Below are positions 8,236 through 17,105 of a DNA stretch of 56,218 bases, piece by piece. Every line of letters starts with the position of its first letter. Position 1 is the first letter of the stretch. Source of the stretch: Erysipelothrix sp. (GTDB lineage Bacteria > Bacillota_I > Bacilli_A > Erysipelotrichales > Erysipelotrichaceae). The notes beneath the pieces were generated by a model that was not told the origin of the DNA, searched no databases, and was given only the letters and a program-made list of their open reading frames with translations. The DNA lies in contig JAAYHR010000013.1 of NCBI GenBank assembly GCA_012735275.1, positions 1 through 56,218 on the forward strand. Reading direction: 5' to 3'. The position numbers and the translations under genes were made by a program.

Positions 8236-8251
8236 ACTTGTACGCACAATA
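8236..8251. promoter_or_regulatory. AraR operator, distal box
   Basis: ACTTGTACGCACAATA fits the AraR consensus ANTTGTNCGTNCAANT with one changed core base (GC for GT). Its centre lies 63 bases from the centre of the promoter box, close to six helical turns, which would suit cooperative binding by looping. Confidence 0.75.
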
Positions 8252-8295
8252 CTAACTAGAAATAGACAATATGTAAAATTTATTCAAATTTGATG

Positions 8296-8323
8296 TTGAC
8301 TTGTACGTACAAAGTTGTATAAT
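8296..8323 (+). promoter_or_regulatory. Arabinose operon promoter
   Basis: TTGACT (-35, 8296-8301) and TATAAT (-10, 8318-8323) have a 16-base spacer. The proximal AraR box overlaps the -35 and fills most of the spacer. Confidence 0.85.
8299..8314. promoter_or_regulatory. AraR operator, proximal box
   Basis: ACTTGTACGTACAAAG is a near-perfect AraR box with the core TTGTACGTACAA. It sits on the promoter, so bound AraR should block transcription until L-arabinose releases it. The AraR gene is the last gene of this cluster. Confidence 0.88.
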
Positions 8324-8328
8324 ATCCT

Positions 8329-8342
8329 TGTAAGCCCTATCA
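8329..8342. promoter_or_regulatory. Possible cre (CcpA) site
   Basis: TGTAAGCCCTATCA differs from TGWNANCGNTNWCA only at the central G. It lies just after the -10 box, where CcpA could repress when preferred sugars are present. The lost central CG lowers confidence. Confidence 0.35.
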
Positions 8343-8366
8343 AAGAGTGGGGCAAAAGGAGGATTT

Positions 8367-9449
8367 ATGAAGAAGATTAAGGTTATTGCTTTATTACTAG
8401 CATCAGCTTTAGTGCTAGTGGCTTGTGGTGGCGGTGGAACTGATACTGATAGTGATTCTAAAGGGTATGTCGGAATCGCGATGCCAACGCAATCAGCTGA
8501 AAGATGGATCGCAGATGGTGCGAACATGGTTAAAGTTTTAGAAGACTTAGGTTATGAAACTGACCTTCAATATGCTGAAGACGTTGTTCAAAACCAAGTA
8601 TCACAAATTGAAAACATGATTACTAAAGGTGTCGACATCTTAGTAATTGCGTCAATTGATGGTTCAGCATTAACAGATGTATTAGACAAAGCGCATGAAG
8701 CAGGTATTAAAGTAATTGCTTATGACCGTTTAATTATGGATAGTGAGTACATTGACTACTACGCTACATTTGACAACTACAGTGTTGGTGTCTTAGAAGC
8801 TGAATTTATTATTAAAAAATTAGATTTAGCAAACGAAGCTGGTCCTTTCAATATTGAATTCTTTGGTGGATCACCAGATGATAACAATGCTTTATTCTTC
8901 TGGGATGGTGCATTTGACACATTAAAACCATTTATCGATGAAGGTAAATTAGTTATTAAGAGTGGTCAGTCTACATTTGAACAAGGAGCAACATTAAGAT
9001 GGGACGGAGCGGCAGCGCAACAACGAATGGATAATATCTTAAGTGCACACTATTCTTCAGGGGAAGATGTACATGCAATCTTATCACCATATGATCCAAT
9101 TTCATTAGGTGTAATTGAGTCACTTAAAAACGTTGGTTATGGTTCAGCAGAAAAACCGCTACCTGTAGTTACAGGACAAGATGCAGTTGCAGCAGGAGTT
9201 AAATCAATTATTGCTGGTGAACAATCACAAACAGTATTTAAAGATACTCGTGAGTTAGCTAAGAAAACAGCTGAAATGGTTCGTTCATTAGTAGAAGGTA
9301 CAGAAGTTGAAGTTAATGATACTGAAACTTATAACAATAATGTAAAAGTAATTCCTTCATACTTATTAGTACCGATTTCAGTAGACATCGACAACTACCA
9401 TGAAGTATTAGTTGAAAGTGGATACTTTACAGAAGACGATTTAAAATAA
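8367..9449 (+). CDS. chvE: ChvE-like sugar-binding lipoprotein
   Basis: The 360-residue protein has a lipoprotein signal peptide with lipobox LVAC (Cys20), then a low-complexity Gly/Asp/Ser linker and a type-I periplasmic-binding fold. It aligns in layout with ChvE-type multiple-monosaccharide receptors. It would be anchored outside the membrane and deliver L-arabinose, and perhaps related sugars, to MmsAB. The start has AAAGGAGG upstream. It is the first gene of the AraR-controlled operon. A hairpin after it probably raises its level relative to the transporter core. Confidence 0.88.
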   Translation: MKKIKVIALLLASALVLVACGGGGTDTDSDSKGYVGIAMPTQSAERWIADGANMVKVLEDLGYETDLQYAEDVVQNQVSQIENMITKGVDILVIASIDGSALTDVLDKAHEAGIKVIAYDRLIMDSEYIDYYATFDNYSVGVLEAEFIIKKLDLANEAGPFNIEFFGGSPDDNNALFFWDGAFDTLKPFIDEGKLVIKSGQSTFEQGATLRWDGAAAQQRMDNILSAHYSSGEDVHAILSPYDPISLGVIESLKNVGYGSAEKPLPVVTGQDAVAAGVKSIIAGEQSQTVFKDTRELAKKTAEMVRSLVEGTEVEVNDTETYNNNVKVIPSYLLVPISVDIDNYHEVLVESGYFTEDDLK

Positions 9450-9458
9450 GAAACTTAA

Positions 9459-9488
9459 ACGGGGTATTCTTAATACCCCGTATTTTAT
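9459..9488 (+). terminator. Intra-operon hairpin after chvE (attenuator or mRNA stabiliser)
   Basis: ACGGGGTATT (9459-9468) pairs with AATACCCCGT (9472-9481), then ATTTTATT. The imperfect T run suggests partial termination or 3'-end protection, so that more binding protein than ATPase is made. Confidence 0.7.
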
Positions 9489-9504
9489 TAAAAAAGGTGA
9501 GAAA

Positions 9505-11040
9505 ATGGACAATACAATTTTAGAAATGGTTAATATTACAAAAGACTTTAGTGGGGTTAAAGCGCTAGATAATGTTTCCTTTAATGTTGAAAAAGGCGAA
9601 GTACATGCACTCTGCGGAGAGAATGGTGCTGGTAAGTCAACATTAATGAAAGTATTAAGTGGTGTTTATCCAAATGCAGAGTTTGATGGGGAAATTATTT
9701 ACAACAATCAAAAATGCGAATTTAATAATATTAGGGACAGTGAAAATCTTGGCATTGTTATTATCCACCAAGAGTTAGCGCTAATACCGGATATGACGAT
9801 TGTGGATAATATATTCCTTGGAAATGAGATTGGCAAACATCAAATTGTCGATCAATATCATACAATTGTTGAAGCAAAACGTTTATTAAAATTAGTTGGT
9901 TTGGAATTAGATCCATTAACTATGGTAAATAAACTTTCGGTTGGACAGCAGCAACTTGTAGAAATTGCGAAAGCATTTTCTAAAGATGTAAAATTATTAA
10001 TCTTAGATGAGCCGACATCGGCTCTAAATGAGACTGAAAGTGAAAACCTCTTAAATTTAATTATGAAATTTAAGGCAGATGGAATAACTTCAATTATGAT
10101 ATCGCATAAGTTAAATGAAGTTATGGCTATATCAGATCGAATTACAGTAATTCGTGACGGTAAAGTTGCTGATAATATTGATGAAATTGAAGCTGGTACT
10201 GAAATGCGCATGGTTAAAAGCATGGTTGGACGCGATTTAACTAATCGTTATCCGGAAAAAACAGCGAAAATTAAAGAAAAGATATTTGAAGTAAAAAATT
10301 GGACAGTATCCCATCCTCAAGATATCGATAAGAAAGTTATCGATGATGTTAGCTTCCATGTTAAAGCCGGTGAAGTTGTCGGGGTAGCTGGATTAATGGG
10401 GTCAGGAAGAACTGAATTAGCCCTTAGTTTATTTGGAAGAATGTATGGTGCCAATGCTAGTGGAGAAATAAAGTTACATGGTAAAGATATTGATACTTCA
10501 ACAGTATCAAAAGCTATCGATAGTGGTTTAGCTTATGTAACGGAAGATCGAAAAGAACAAGGTTTAATCTTGATAGATACGGTTAATCATAATGTCTCAT
10601 TAACAAGCTTAGACAAGATTGCTAAACACGGTGTAATTGATACTAATAAAGAAATTAAAGTTGCTGAAGAATATCGTCAACTACTAAATATTAGAACCCA
10701 TTCAGTCCACCAAGTTGTCGAGAGTTTAAGTGGTGGTAATCAGCAAAAAGTCGTACTAAGTAAATGGCTAATGTCTGATCCAGAAGTTCTAATCTTAGAT
10801 GAGCCAACACGAGGTATTGATGTTGGGGCCAAATATGAAATATACAAGATTATTGATGATATAGCGAGTGCTGGAAAAGCCGTTATTCTAATTTCATCGG
10901 ATCTACCAGAACTATTAGGAATGGCTGATCGCGTCTATGCGATTAATGAAGGTAAAATCGGTGGCGAAGTTGATCGTGAACACGCTAGTGAAGAATTAAT
11001 TATGAAACATATGTTAGGAATAAGCGAGGAAGGTAATTAA
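9505..11040 (+). CDS. mmsA: Multiple-monosaccharide ABC transporter ATPase
   Basis: This 511-residue protein carries two ABC domains. The first has Walker A GENGAGKST (38-46), signature LSVGQQQ and Walker B LLILDEPTSAL. The second has a shortened P-loop region GLMGSGRTEL, signature LSGGNQQK and Walker B VLILDEPTRGID. A degenerate second P-loop is normal for sugar-importer ATPases of the RbsA/AraG/MmsA type. It powers uptake with MmsB and the ChvE-like receptor. It starts after GGTGAG, and the permease gene follows within 2 bases. Confidence 0.92.
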   Translation: MDNTILEMVNITKDFSGVKALDNVSFNVEKGEVHALCGENGAGKSTLMKVLSGVYPNAEFDGEIIYNNQKCEFNNIRDSENLGIVIIHQELALIPDMTIVDNIFLGNEIGKHQIVDQYHTIVEAKRLLKLVGLELDPLTMVNKLSVGQQQLVEIAKAFSKDVKLLILDEPTSALNETESENLLNLIMKFKADGITSIMISHKLNEVMAISDRITVIRDGKVADNIDEIEAGTEMRMVKSMVGRDLTNRYPEKTAKIKEKIFEVKNWTVSHPQDIDKKVIDDVSFHVKAGEVVGVAGLMGSGRTELALSLFGRMYGANASGEIKLHGKDIDTSTVSKAIDSGLAYVTEDRKEQGLILIDTVNHNVSLTSLDKIAKHGVIDTNKEIKVAEEYRQLLNIRTHSVHQVVESLSGGNQQKVVLSKWLMSDPEVLILDEPTRGIDVGAKYEIYKIIDDIASAGKAVILISSDLPELLGMADRVYAINEGKIGGEVDREHASEELIMKHMLGISEEGN

Positions 11041-11041
11041 T

Positions 11042-12223
11042 ATGGAAACACAAACAAGTATAAAAGATAGAATTCTATCATTCTTTAGAAACAACAGTAT
11101 GACAATTATTTTAGTAGCAATTATTGCAATATTCTTTGTATTAACAAATGGGCTACTTTTAAAACCATTGAACGTAACTAATATCATTCTACAAAACTCA
11201 TATATCTTGATATTAGCAATTGGTATGTTAATACTAATTGTCTTAAATCATATCGACTTATCAGTTGGATCAATTGTTGCAGTCGTTGGTGCCTTATCAG
11301 GAATGTTAATGACTGAAATGGGACTTCCAGTTTGGCTAACAATTATTATTGGACTTATTGTTGGAGCACTACTTGGAGCGATGCAAGGATTCTGGGTTGC
11401 GTATCTTGCAGTACCATCATTCATTGTTACCCTAGCAGGCCAGTTACTATTCAGAGGAATTACTATGATTATCTTAAAGGGGAAAACAATTGCTCCTTTA
11501 CCAAAATCATTCCAAGTCTTCTCAAGTAAATTCGTTCCTGAATTTATGGGACCAATCATGGGCTTAAAAACTAATGCAGTAATCTTTGGATTAGCAGCAA
11601 TTGCCATGATTTGGATTTCACAAATATCATCACGTAAAAAGAAAGTAGCGCATGATATCGATGTTGAATCACCAGCTAAATTTATTGCTAAAATGTCACT
11701 ATTTACTGCAGTTATCGCTGGCTTCTCATTCTTACTTGGATCCTACCAAGGGATTCCAATTATTCTAGTTATCTTAATTGCCCTAACATATACATATCAA
11801 TATGTTATGAGCAGAACTAAAATGGGCCGTCATATTTATGCGATTGGTGGAAATATAAAAGCCGCAGTCTTATCAGGAATTAAAGCACAAAAGATTACTT
11901 TCTTTGCTTTCGTTAATATGGGCTTTTTGGCAGCAGTTTCTGGTCTAGTCTTTGCTTCAAGATTAAATGCCGCAACGCCGCAAGCCGGAGTATCATTTGA
12001 ACTTGATGCAATTGCCGCATGTTATATCGGTGGAGCATCAGCAAGTGGTGGAATTGGTAAAGTAATCGGAGCAATAATTGGTGGATTAGTTATGGCTGTC
12101 TTAAACAATGGTATGTCACTAATGGGAATTGGGATCGACTACCAACAAGCAATTAAAGGAATTGTCTTATTAGCAGCTGTATCATTAGACGTTTATAACC
12201 GTAGAAAAGCAGCAATTAACTAA
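11042..12223 (+). CDS. mmsB: Multiple-monosaccharide ABC transporter permease
   Basis: This 393-residue membrane protein of the BPD_transp_2 family has about 10 hydrophobic segments and the motifs NHIDLSVGS and GGASASGGIGKVIGA. The larger size (about 390 rather than 320 residues, with a cytoplasmic insert around 190-210) marks the MmsB/GguB type. It forms the membrane channel for the pentose importer. It starts one base after mmsA ends and is followed after 14 bases by araB. Confidence 0.9.
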   Translation: METQTSIKDRILSFFRNNSMTIILVAIIAIFFVLTNGLLLKPLNVTNIILQNSYILILAIGMLILIVLNHIDLSVGSIVAVVGALSGMLMTEMGLPVWLTIIIGLIVGALLGAMQGFWVAYLAVPSFIVTLAGQLLFRGITMIILKGKTIAPLPKSFQVFSSKFVPEFMGPIMGLKTNAVIFGLAAIAMIWISQISSRKKKVAHDIDVESPAKFIAKMSLFTAVIAGFSFLLGSYQGIPIILVILIALTYTYQYVMSRTKMGRHIYAIGGNIKAAVLSGIKAQKITFFAFVNMGFLAAVSGLVFASRLNAATPQAGVSFELDAIAACYIGGASASGGIGKVIGAIIGGLVMAVLNNGMSLMGIGIDYQQAIKGIVLLAAVSLDVYNRRKAAIN

Positions 12224-12237
12224 TTGGAGGTTAAACA

Positions 12238-13827
12238 ATGAATAAAGATTTTAAGCAAGTGCTTAATACCGATGAAACTAGTCTTGGAATCGAACTTGGA
12301 TCAACAAGAATAAAGACTGTATTAATTGGTCCAAATGCAGAAGTTATCGCATCTGGCTACTTTGATTGGGAAAACCAATTAGTTGATGAAGTTTGGACAT
12401 ATAAACTTGAAGATGTCTGGTCAGGTATTCAAGCATCATATGCCAGCTTGAAGCAAGCAGTATTAGATACATATGCTGTAAAACTAAAATACTTTGGCGC
12501 AATAGGTGTATCCGCAATGATGCATGGCTACTTAGCATTTGATTCAAATAAAGAATTATTAGTGCCATTTAGAACCTGGCGTAATGCGATGACAAGAGAG
12601 TCTGAAGTTTATCTAACTGAATTACTCAATCATAATATCCCACAAAGATGGTCAATTGCACACTTACATCAAGCAATGCTAAATCAGGAAAGTCATGTCA
12701 AAAATGTCGACTACTTTACAACTCTTGCGGGCTATGTAACTTGGCAGTTAACTGGTAATAAAAATATTGGAATTGGTGATGCTTCAGGCATGTTTCCAAT
12801 TAATTCAAAAACATTAACTTATGACAGTGAACGGGTAAAAACATTTAATCAAGAATTTAGTAAATATTCGCTTGATAAAGATTTAAATGACTTACTACCA
12901 AGTGTCCTAAATGCTGGTGAGTTAGCTGGAACTTTATTAAAAGAATCAGTAAAATTAATTGATCCAAGTGAGGATCTAGAAGCTGGAATCAAACTAGCTC
13001 CCGCTGAAGGTGATGCTGGAACAGGAATGGTCGCAACTAATGCGATTCTTGAAAACACTGGAAACATTTCTGCCGGTACATCCGTCTTTGCGATGATCGT
13101 CTTAGATGAGAACTTATCAAAAGTCTATCCAGAAATTGATATTGTTACTACACCAACGGGATCACAAGTAGCTATGGTACATGTCAATAACTGTACGAGT
13201 GAAATCAACTCATGGGTTAACATCTTTAGAGAATTTAGCCAGTTGATTGATCATGATATTTCAAATGATGAACTCTATTCAAAACTTTTAAAAACAGCAT
13301 TATCATCAGATGATGATCTCAAGGGAATTCTCTCTTATGGTTATCACTCCGGTGAGAATATTACTAAAATAAATATCGGTCGACCACTATTAGTTAGAAA
13401 GCCAGATGCTAATTTCTCATTAAGTAACTTAATGCGTTCAATCTTAGATTCAGCCTTTGCGACACTTAGTATCGGACTTGAAATACTAAGAGATGAAGGG
13501 ATTGAAATTGATTCAATCGTTGGTCATGGTGGTATCTTTAAAACTGAAGGGGTCGCAGAAGTAGTTGTGGCAGCTGCCGTTAAGAGTCCAGTAACTTTAA
13601 TGGAAACAGCAAATGAAGGTGGAGCTTGGGGTATGGCAATCTTAGCTCAATATCTTAACTTTGCTAAAGATATGACACTGGATGAATACTTAAATAGTTA
13701 TGTCTTCAAAGATGCGAAAGTTAGAACATATACTCCAAGTGAAGCAGAGATTAATGCCTATGCTGAATATGTAAAAATCTATCAAGCTGGCTTAGTAATC
13801 GAAGCAACTGCAAATAATCTGGTATAG
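12238..13827 (+). CDS. araB: FGGY-family carbohydrate kinase, L-ribulokinase
   Basis: The 529-residue FGGY kinase has the N-terminal ATPase motif LGIELGSTRIKTVLI and a C-terminal sugar-kinase signature around GHGGIFKTEGVA. It is shorter than Bacillus AraB and belongs to the type annotated as xylulokinase-like ribulokinase. Lying between the pentose importer and araD-araA, it should phosphorylate L-ribulose to L-ribulose 5-phosphate. GGAGG precedes the ATG. Substrate is assigned mainly from context; L-xylulose or D-ribulose kinase activity cannot be excluded. Confidence 0.85.
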   Translation: MNKDFKQVLNTDETSLGIELGSTRIKTVLIGPNAEVIASGYFDWENQLVDEVWTYKLEDVWSGIQASYASLKQAVLDTYAVKLKYFGAIGVSAMMHGYLAFDSNKELLVPFRTWRNAMTRESEVYLTELLNHNIPQRWSIAHLHQAMLNQESHVKNVDYFTTLAGYVTWQLTGNKNIGIGDASGMFPINSKTLTYDSERVKTFNQEFSKYSLDKDLNDLLPSVLNAGELAGTLLKESVKLIDPSEDLEAGIKLAPAEGDAGTGMVATNAILENTGNISAGTSVFAMIVLDENLSKVYPEIDIVTTPTGSQVAMVHVNNCTSEINSWVNIFREFSQLIDHDISNDELYSKLLKTALSSDDDLKGILSYGYHSGENITKINIGRPLLVRKPDANFSLSNLMRSILDSAFATLSIGLEILRDEGIEIDSIVGHGGIFKTEGVAEVVVAAAVKSPVTLMETANEGGAWGMAILAQYLNFAKDMTLDEYLNSYVFKDAKVRTYTPSEAEINAYAEYVKIYQAGLVIEATANNLV

Positions 13828-13835
13828 GAGGATAT

Positions 13836-14546
13836 ATGTTAGATAAATTAAAAGAAGAAGTTTACTTAGCTAATCTTGAATTAGTTAAACAAAATTTAAT
13901 TAAATATACTTGGGGGAACGTTTCTGGAGTTGACCGTGAGCAAGAAGTCTTTGTTATCAAACCAAGTGGTGTTGCTTATGATAAGTTAAAAGTTGAAGAT
14001 ATGGTTGTTTGTGACTTTGATGGAAATGTAGTTGAAGGTAAACTAAGCCCATCATCAGATACAAAAACGCACGCCATAATTTATAAGAACTTTCCTGAAG
14101 TTGGAGGAATTGTCCATACGCATTCACAGTGGGCAACGATCTATGCGCAAGCAGGCAAACCACTAACAGCTTATGGAACAACCCATGCTGATACATTCTA
14201 TGGTTCTGTTCCTTGCGCTAGATTCTTAACTAAAGAAGAAATTGATAATGATTATGAAAGAGAAACCGGAAATGTAATTGTGGAGACATTTAGAGACTTA
14301 GGACTTGATGAAATGCAAGTACCAGGAATTCTCTTAAATGGTCATGGTCCCTTTACTTGGGCACCTAATGCAAGTGAGGCTGTATATAATGCAGTTGTCC
14401 TTGAGGAAGTTGCTAAAACGGCATACTTTAGTCAATTACTTACGCCAAACTTAGAGCCATTACCACAGGCAGTATTAGATAAGCATTACTTAAGAAAACA
14501 CGGAAAAGATTCATATTATGGACAAAAGGAGAAAAATAATGAATAA
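13836..14546 (+). CDS. araD: L-ribulose-5-phosphate 4-epimerase
   Basis: The 236-residue class II aldolase-fold protein has GNVSGVD near 27, PSGVAYDKL near 47, SSDTKTH near 73 and the metal-binding HTHSQWA near 93-99, plus the distal NGHGPFTW motif. It converts L-ribulose 5-phosphate to D-xylulose 5-phosphate, the entry to the pentose phosphate or phosphoketolase route. Length and motifs are standard. AGGAGG precedes the start. It overlaps araA by 8 bases. Confidence 0.92.
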   Translation: MLDKLKEEVYLANLELVKQNLIKYTWGNVSGVDREQEVFVIKPSGVAYDKLKVEDMVVCDFDGNVVEGKLSPSSDTKTHAIIYKNFPEVGGIVHTHSQWATIYAQAGKPLTAYGTTHADTFYGSVPCARFLTKEEIDNDYERETGNVIVETFRDLGLDEMQVPGILLNGHGPFTWAPNASEAVYNAVVLEEVAKTAYFSQLLTPNLEPLPQAVLDKHYLRKHGKDSYYGQKEKNNE

Positions 14547-15957
14547 TATTAATAAAAAGTTTCTATTTATCGTTGGTTCACAACATTTATATGGTGAAGA
14601 AGCATTAGCGCAAGTTAGAAGTAATGCTGAAAAGATTACAAGTGAGCTAAATAAATTCTCGCTACCATACCCAATTGAGTTTAAGGGTTTAGCAACTACT
14701 CCCGATGAAATTACAAAACTTATGAAGGAAGTAAACTATGATGATAGTGTTGCTGGAGTTATTACTTGGATGCATACTTTCTCACCAGCTAAAATGTGGA
14801 TAAGAGGTACGCAATTACTGCAAAAACCACTACTGCATTTAGCGACACAATTTAATGAAAGTATTCCTTGGGAATCAATTGATATGGACTTTATGAATCT
14901 TAACCAAGCTGCTCACGGTGATCGTGAATATGGATATATTAACGCGAGACTGGACAAACGTAATAAGATTATTGTAGGATATTGGGATGATGTAGAAGTC
15001 AAAACTGATATTGCCGCTTGGATGGATGTCGCAGTTGCTTATGAAGAAGGCTTTAAAATTAAAGTTGCCCGCTTTGGAGATAACATGCGTAATGTTGCAG
15101 TTACTGATGGCGATAAAGTTGAAGCACAAATTCAATTTGGTTGGTATGTCGATTATTATGGCATTGGCGACTTAGTTGAAGTTGTTAAAGAAGTAAGTGA
15201 AGAAGAAATTAATAGTGTCTTTTCTGAATATGAAGAACTGTATGAATTTGAATATGGAGATTACGACAAGGAAACTTGGGAAAAACATGTTAAAGTACAA
15301 GCAGCTTATGAAATCGCCTTAAAGAAATTCTTAGCAAAAGGCGGCTATACAGCATTCTCAACTAACTTTGAAGATCTTCATGGCATGGATCAATTACCAG
15401 GCTTAGCAGTTCAAAGATTAATGGCCGAAGGATATGGATTTGCCGGTGAGGGTGATTGGAAAACCGCAGCGCTTGATCGTTTCCTAAAAATTATGAGTCA
15501 TAATCAACAAACAGGATTTATGGAAGACTATACATATGAGTTAGCACGTGGAAGAGAAGCAATTCTCCAATCACATATGTTAGAAGTTGATCCAACATTG
15601 GCGGCAAACAAACCACGCTTAGTTGTATCACCATTATCAATTGGCGATAAAGCTGATCCAGCACGCTTAGTATTTGATGGTGTTGAAGGTGAAGGAGTTG
15701 CTGTAAGTATTGCTGACTTTGGAACACACTTTAAAGTCTTAGTTAACTCAATCTCTGCCTTTACACCAGAAGAAGCTGCACCTAATCTACCAGTTGCACG
15801 TGTGATGTGGAAAGTTAATCCTGGCTTTAAACAAGGTGTTCATTCTTGGATTGAAAATGGTGGAGGCCACCATACAGTTGCCTCACTAGCATTAACGGTC
15901 GATCAAATTCTTGATTGGACAAATATGCTAGATGTAGAAACTGTCTTAATCGACTAA
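14539..15957 (+). CDS. araA: L-arabinose isomerase
   Basis: This 472-residue protein begins [14 protein letters not shown] after the first residues, the L-arabinose isomerase signature, and keeps the metal-site regions (HDL-type FEDLHGM and the C-terminal GGGHHT). It converts L-arabinose to L-ribulose using Mn2+. The track start at 14518 lies inside araD without a good ribosome binding site; ATG 14539 follows AAAGGAG. The gene order araB-araD-araA-araR places it as the third enzyme gene. Confidence 0.93.
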   Translation: MNNINKKFLFIVGSQHLYGEEALAQVRSNAEKITSELNKFSLPYPIEFKGLATTPDEITKLMKEVNYDDSVAGVITWMHTFSPAKMWIRGTQLLQKPLLHLATQFNESIPWESIDMDFMNLNQAAHGDREYGYINARLDKRNKIIVGYWDDVEVKTDIAAWMDVAVAYEEGFKIKVARFGDNMRNVAVTDGDKVEAQIQFGWYVDYYGIGDLVEVVKEVSEEEINSVFSEYEELYEFEYGDYDKETWEKHVKVQAAYEIALKKFLAKGGYTAFSTNFEDLHGMDQLPGLAVQRLMAEGYGFAGEGDWKTAALDRFLKIMSHNQQTGFMEDYTYELARGREAILQSHMLEVDPTLAANKPRLVVSPLSIGDKADPARLVFDGVEGEGVAVSIADFGTHFKVLVNSISAFTPEEAAPNLPVARVMWKVNPGFKQGVHSWIENGGGHHTVASLALTVDQILDWTNMLDVETVLID

Positions 15958-15982
15958 TTAAATAATATAAGGAGAGCTTAGT

Positions 15983-17047
15983 ATGACTTTTATGAACAAA
16001 CACGAATATTTAAGATTTGAAATCAAGAAAATGATTGAAGAAGAATCTTTGAAACCGGGAGATAAACTTCCTACTGAGCTACAATTTCAAGAGAAGTATG
16101 ATGTGAGCCGTCATACAGTTAGACTAGCTTTATCAAACCTAGAAAATGAAGGCGTAATCTATAAAGAACAAGGACTTGGATCATTTGTTTCTGAGAAGAA
16201 ACTTAAGAGCAAAGAGATTGGTGTCATTACCACTTACATGTCTGATTATATTTTCCCATATATTATTCGCGGAATTGAAAAAGAGTTAACTGAACAAGGC
16301 TATACAATGATTTTAACCTCAACCGATAATAACCATGACTTAGAAAAACGCGCTCTCAAAATGATGTTAGATCGTGATATTGATGGTATTATTGTTGAAC
16401 CAACAAAGAGTGCTTTATATAACCCTAATATTGGAGAATACCTTAAACTCAAAAAACGTGGAATCCCAACGGTCATGATCAATGCTACATACGCTGAACT
16501 TGATATGCCAGCCGTTATTCTTGATGACTACAATGCCGGTTACATGGCTACCTTAGAGTTAATTGAGAATAACCATACAAACATAGGTGGAATCTTTAAA
16601 ATCGATGACATGCAAGGTAAAGAGCGTTTAAAAGGTTATATGAATGCATGCTATGACAATGATGTCGAGTATAATTCAAAAAATATACTTGTCTATGAAA
16701 CAGAAACATTAAACGAGTTAATGGACCAATCGGTTACAAAACTTGTCACGGAAAATAATGTAACTGGAATAGTAACATATAACGATAAGGTTGCGAATGA
16801 TTTATTAGAAATAATATGGAAAAATGATTTAAAGGTCCCAGACGACTTTTCAATTGTCAGTCATGACAACTCTTACTTGAGTGAGATGTCATCGACCCAA
16901 TTAACATCAGTCGATCACCCCAAAAGTGATCTGGGTAAGAAAGCCGCTGAACTAGTATTAACTTCAGTCAACAATGGCAATGAAAAAATAGAAGACTATG
17001 TCTTCAAGCCCGAGTTGGTTCGAAGAACAAGTGTTAAAAAAATCTAA
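15983..17047 (+). CDS. araR: AraR arabinose repressor (GntR HTH + LacI-type sensor)
   Basis: The 354-residue chimera has an N-terminal GntR-type winged helix (about 1-75, with EKYDVSRHTVRLAL) and a LacI/GalR-type effector domain. This is the AraR layout. It should bind the two TTGTACG boxes ahead of chvE and release them on L-arabinose. AAGGAGAG precedes the ATG by six bases. No AraR box lies directly upstream of it, so it appears to be autoregulated through the operon promoter, unlike the separate, divergent araR of B. subtilis. Confidence 0.9.
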   Translation: MTFMNKHEYLRFEIKKMIEEESLKPGDKLPTELQFQEKYDVSRHTVRLALSNLENEGVIYKEQGLGSFVSEKKLKSKEIGVITTYMSDYIFPYIIRGIEKELTEQGYTMILTSTDNNHDLEKRALKMMLDRDIDGIIVEPTKSALYNPNIGEYLKLKKRGIPTVMINATYAELDMPAVILDDYNAGYMATLELIENNHTNIGGIFKIDDMQGKERLKGYMNACYDNDVEYNSKNILVYETETLNELMDQSVTKLVTENNVTGIVTYNDKVANDLLEIIWKNDLKVPDDFSIVSHDNSYLSEMSSTQLTSVDHPKSDLGKKAAELVLTSVNNGNEKIEDYVFKPELVRRTSVKKI

Positions 17048-17061
17048 AAACTTAAATAGAG

Positions 17062-17093
17062 AAAGCCCAGTTCAATTGAACTGGGCTTTAAAA
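17062..17093 (+). terminator. Terminator after araR (bidirectional)
   Basis: AAAGCCCAGTTC (17062-17073) pairs perfectly with GAACTGGGCTTT (17078-17089) around AATT. It separates convergent araR and pepF. Confidence 0.88.
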
Positions 17094-17105
17094 TTTAACA
17101 TTATT

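Noticed and set aside
14518-14541. Upstream start of araA at 14518
   Set aside because: It lies inside araD with no ribosome binding site. ATG 14539 has AAAGGAG and begins as the family does.
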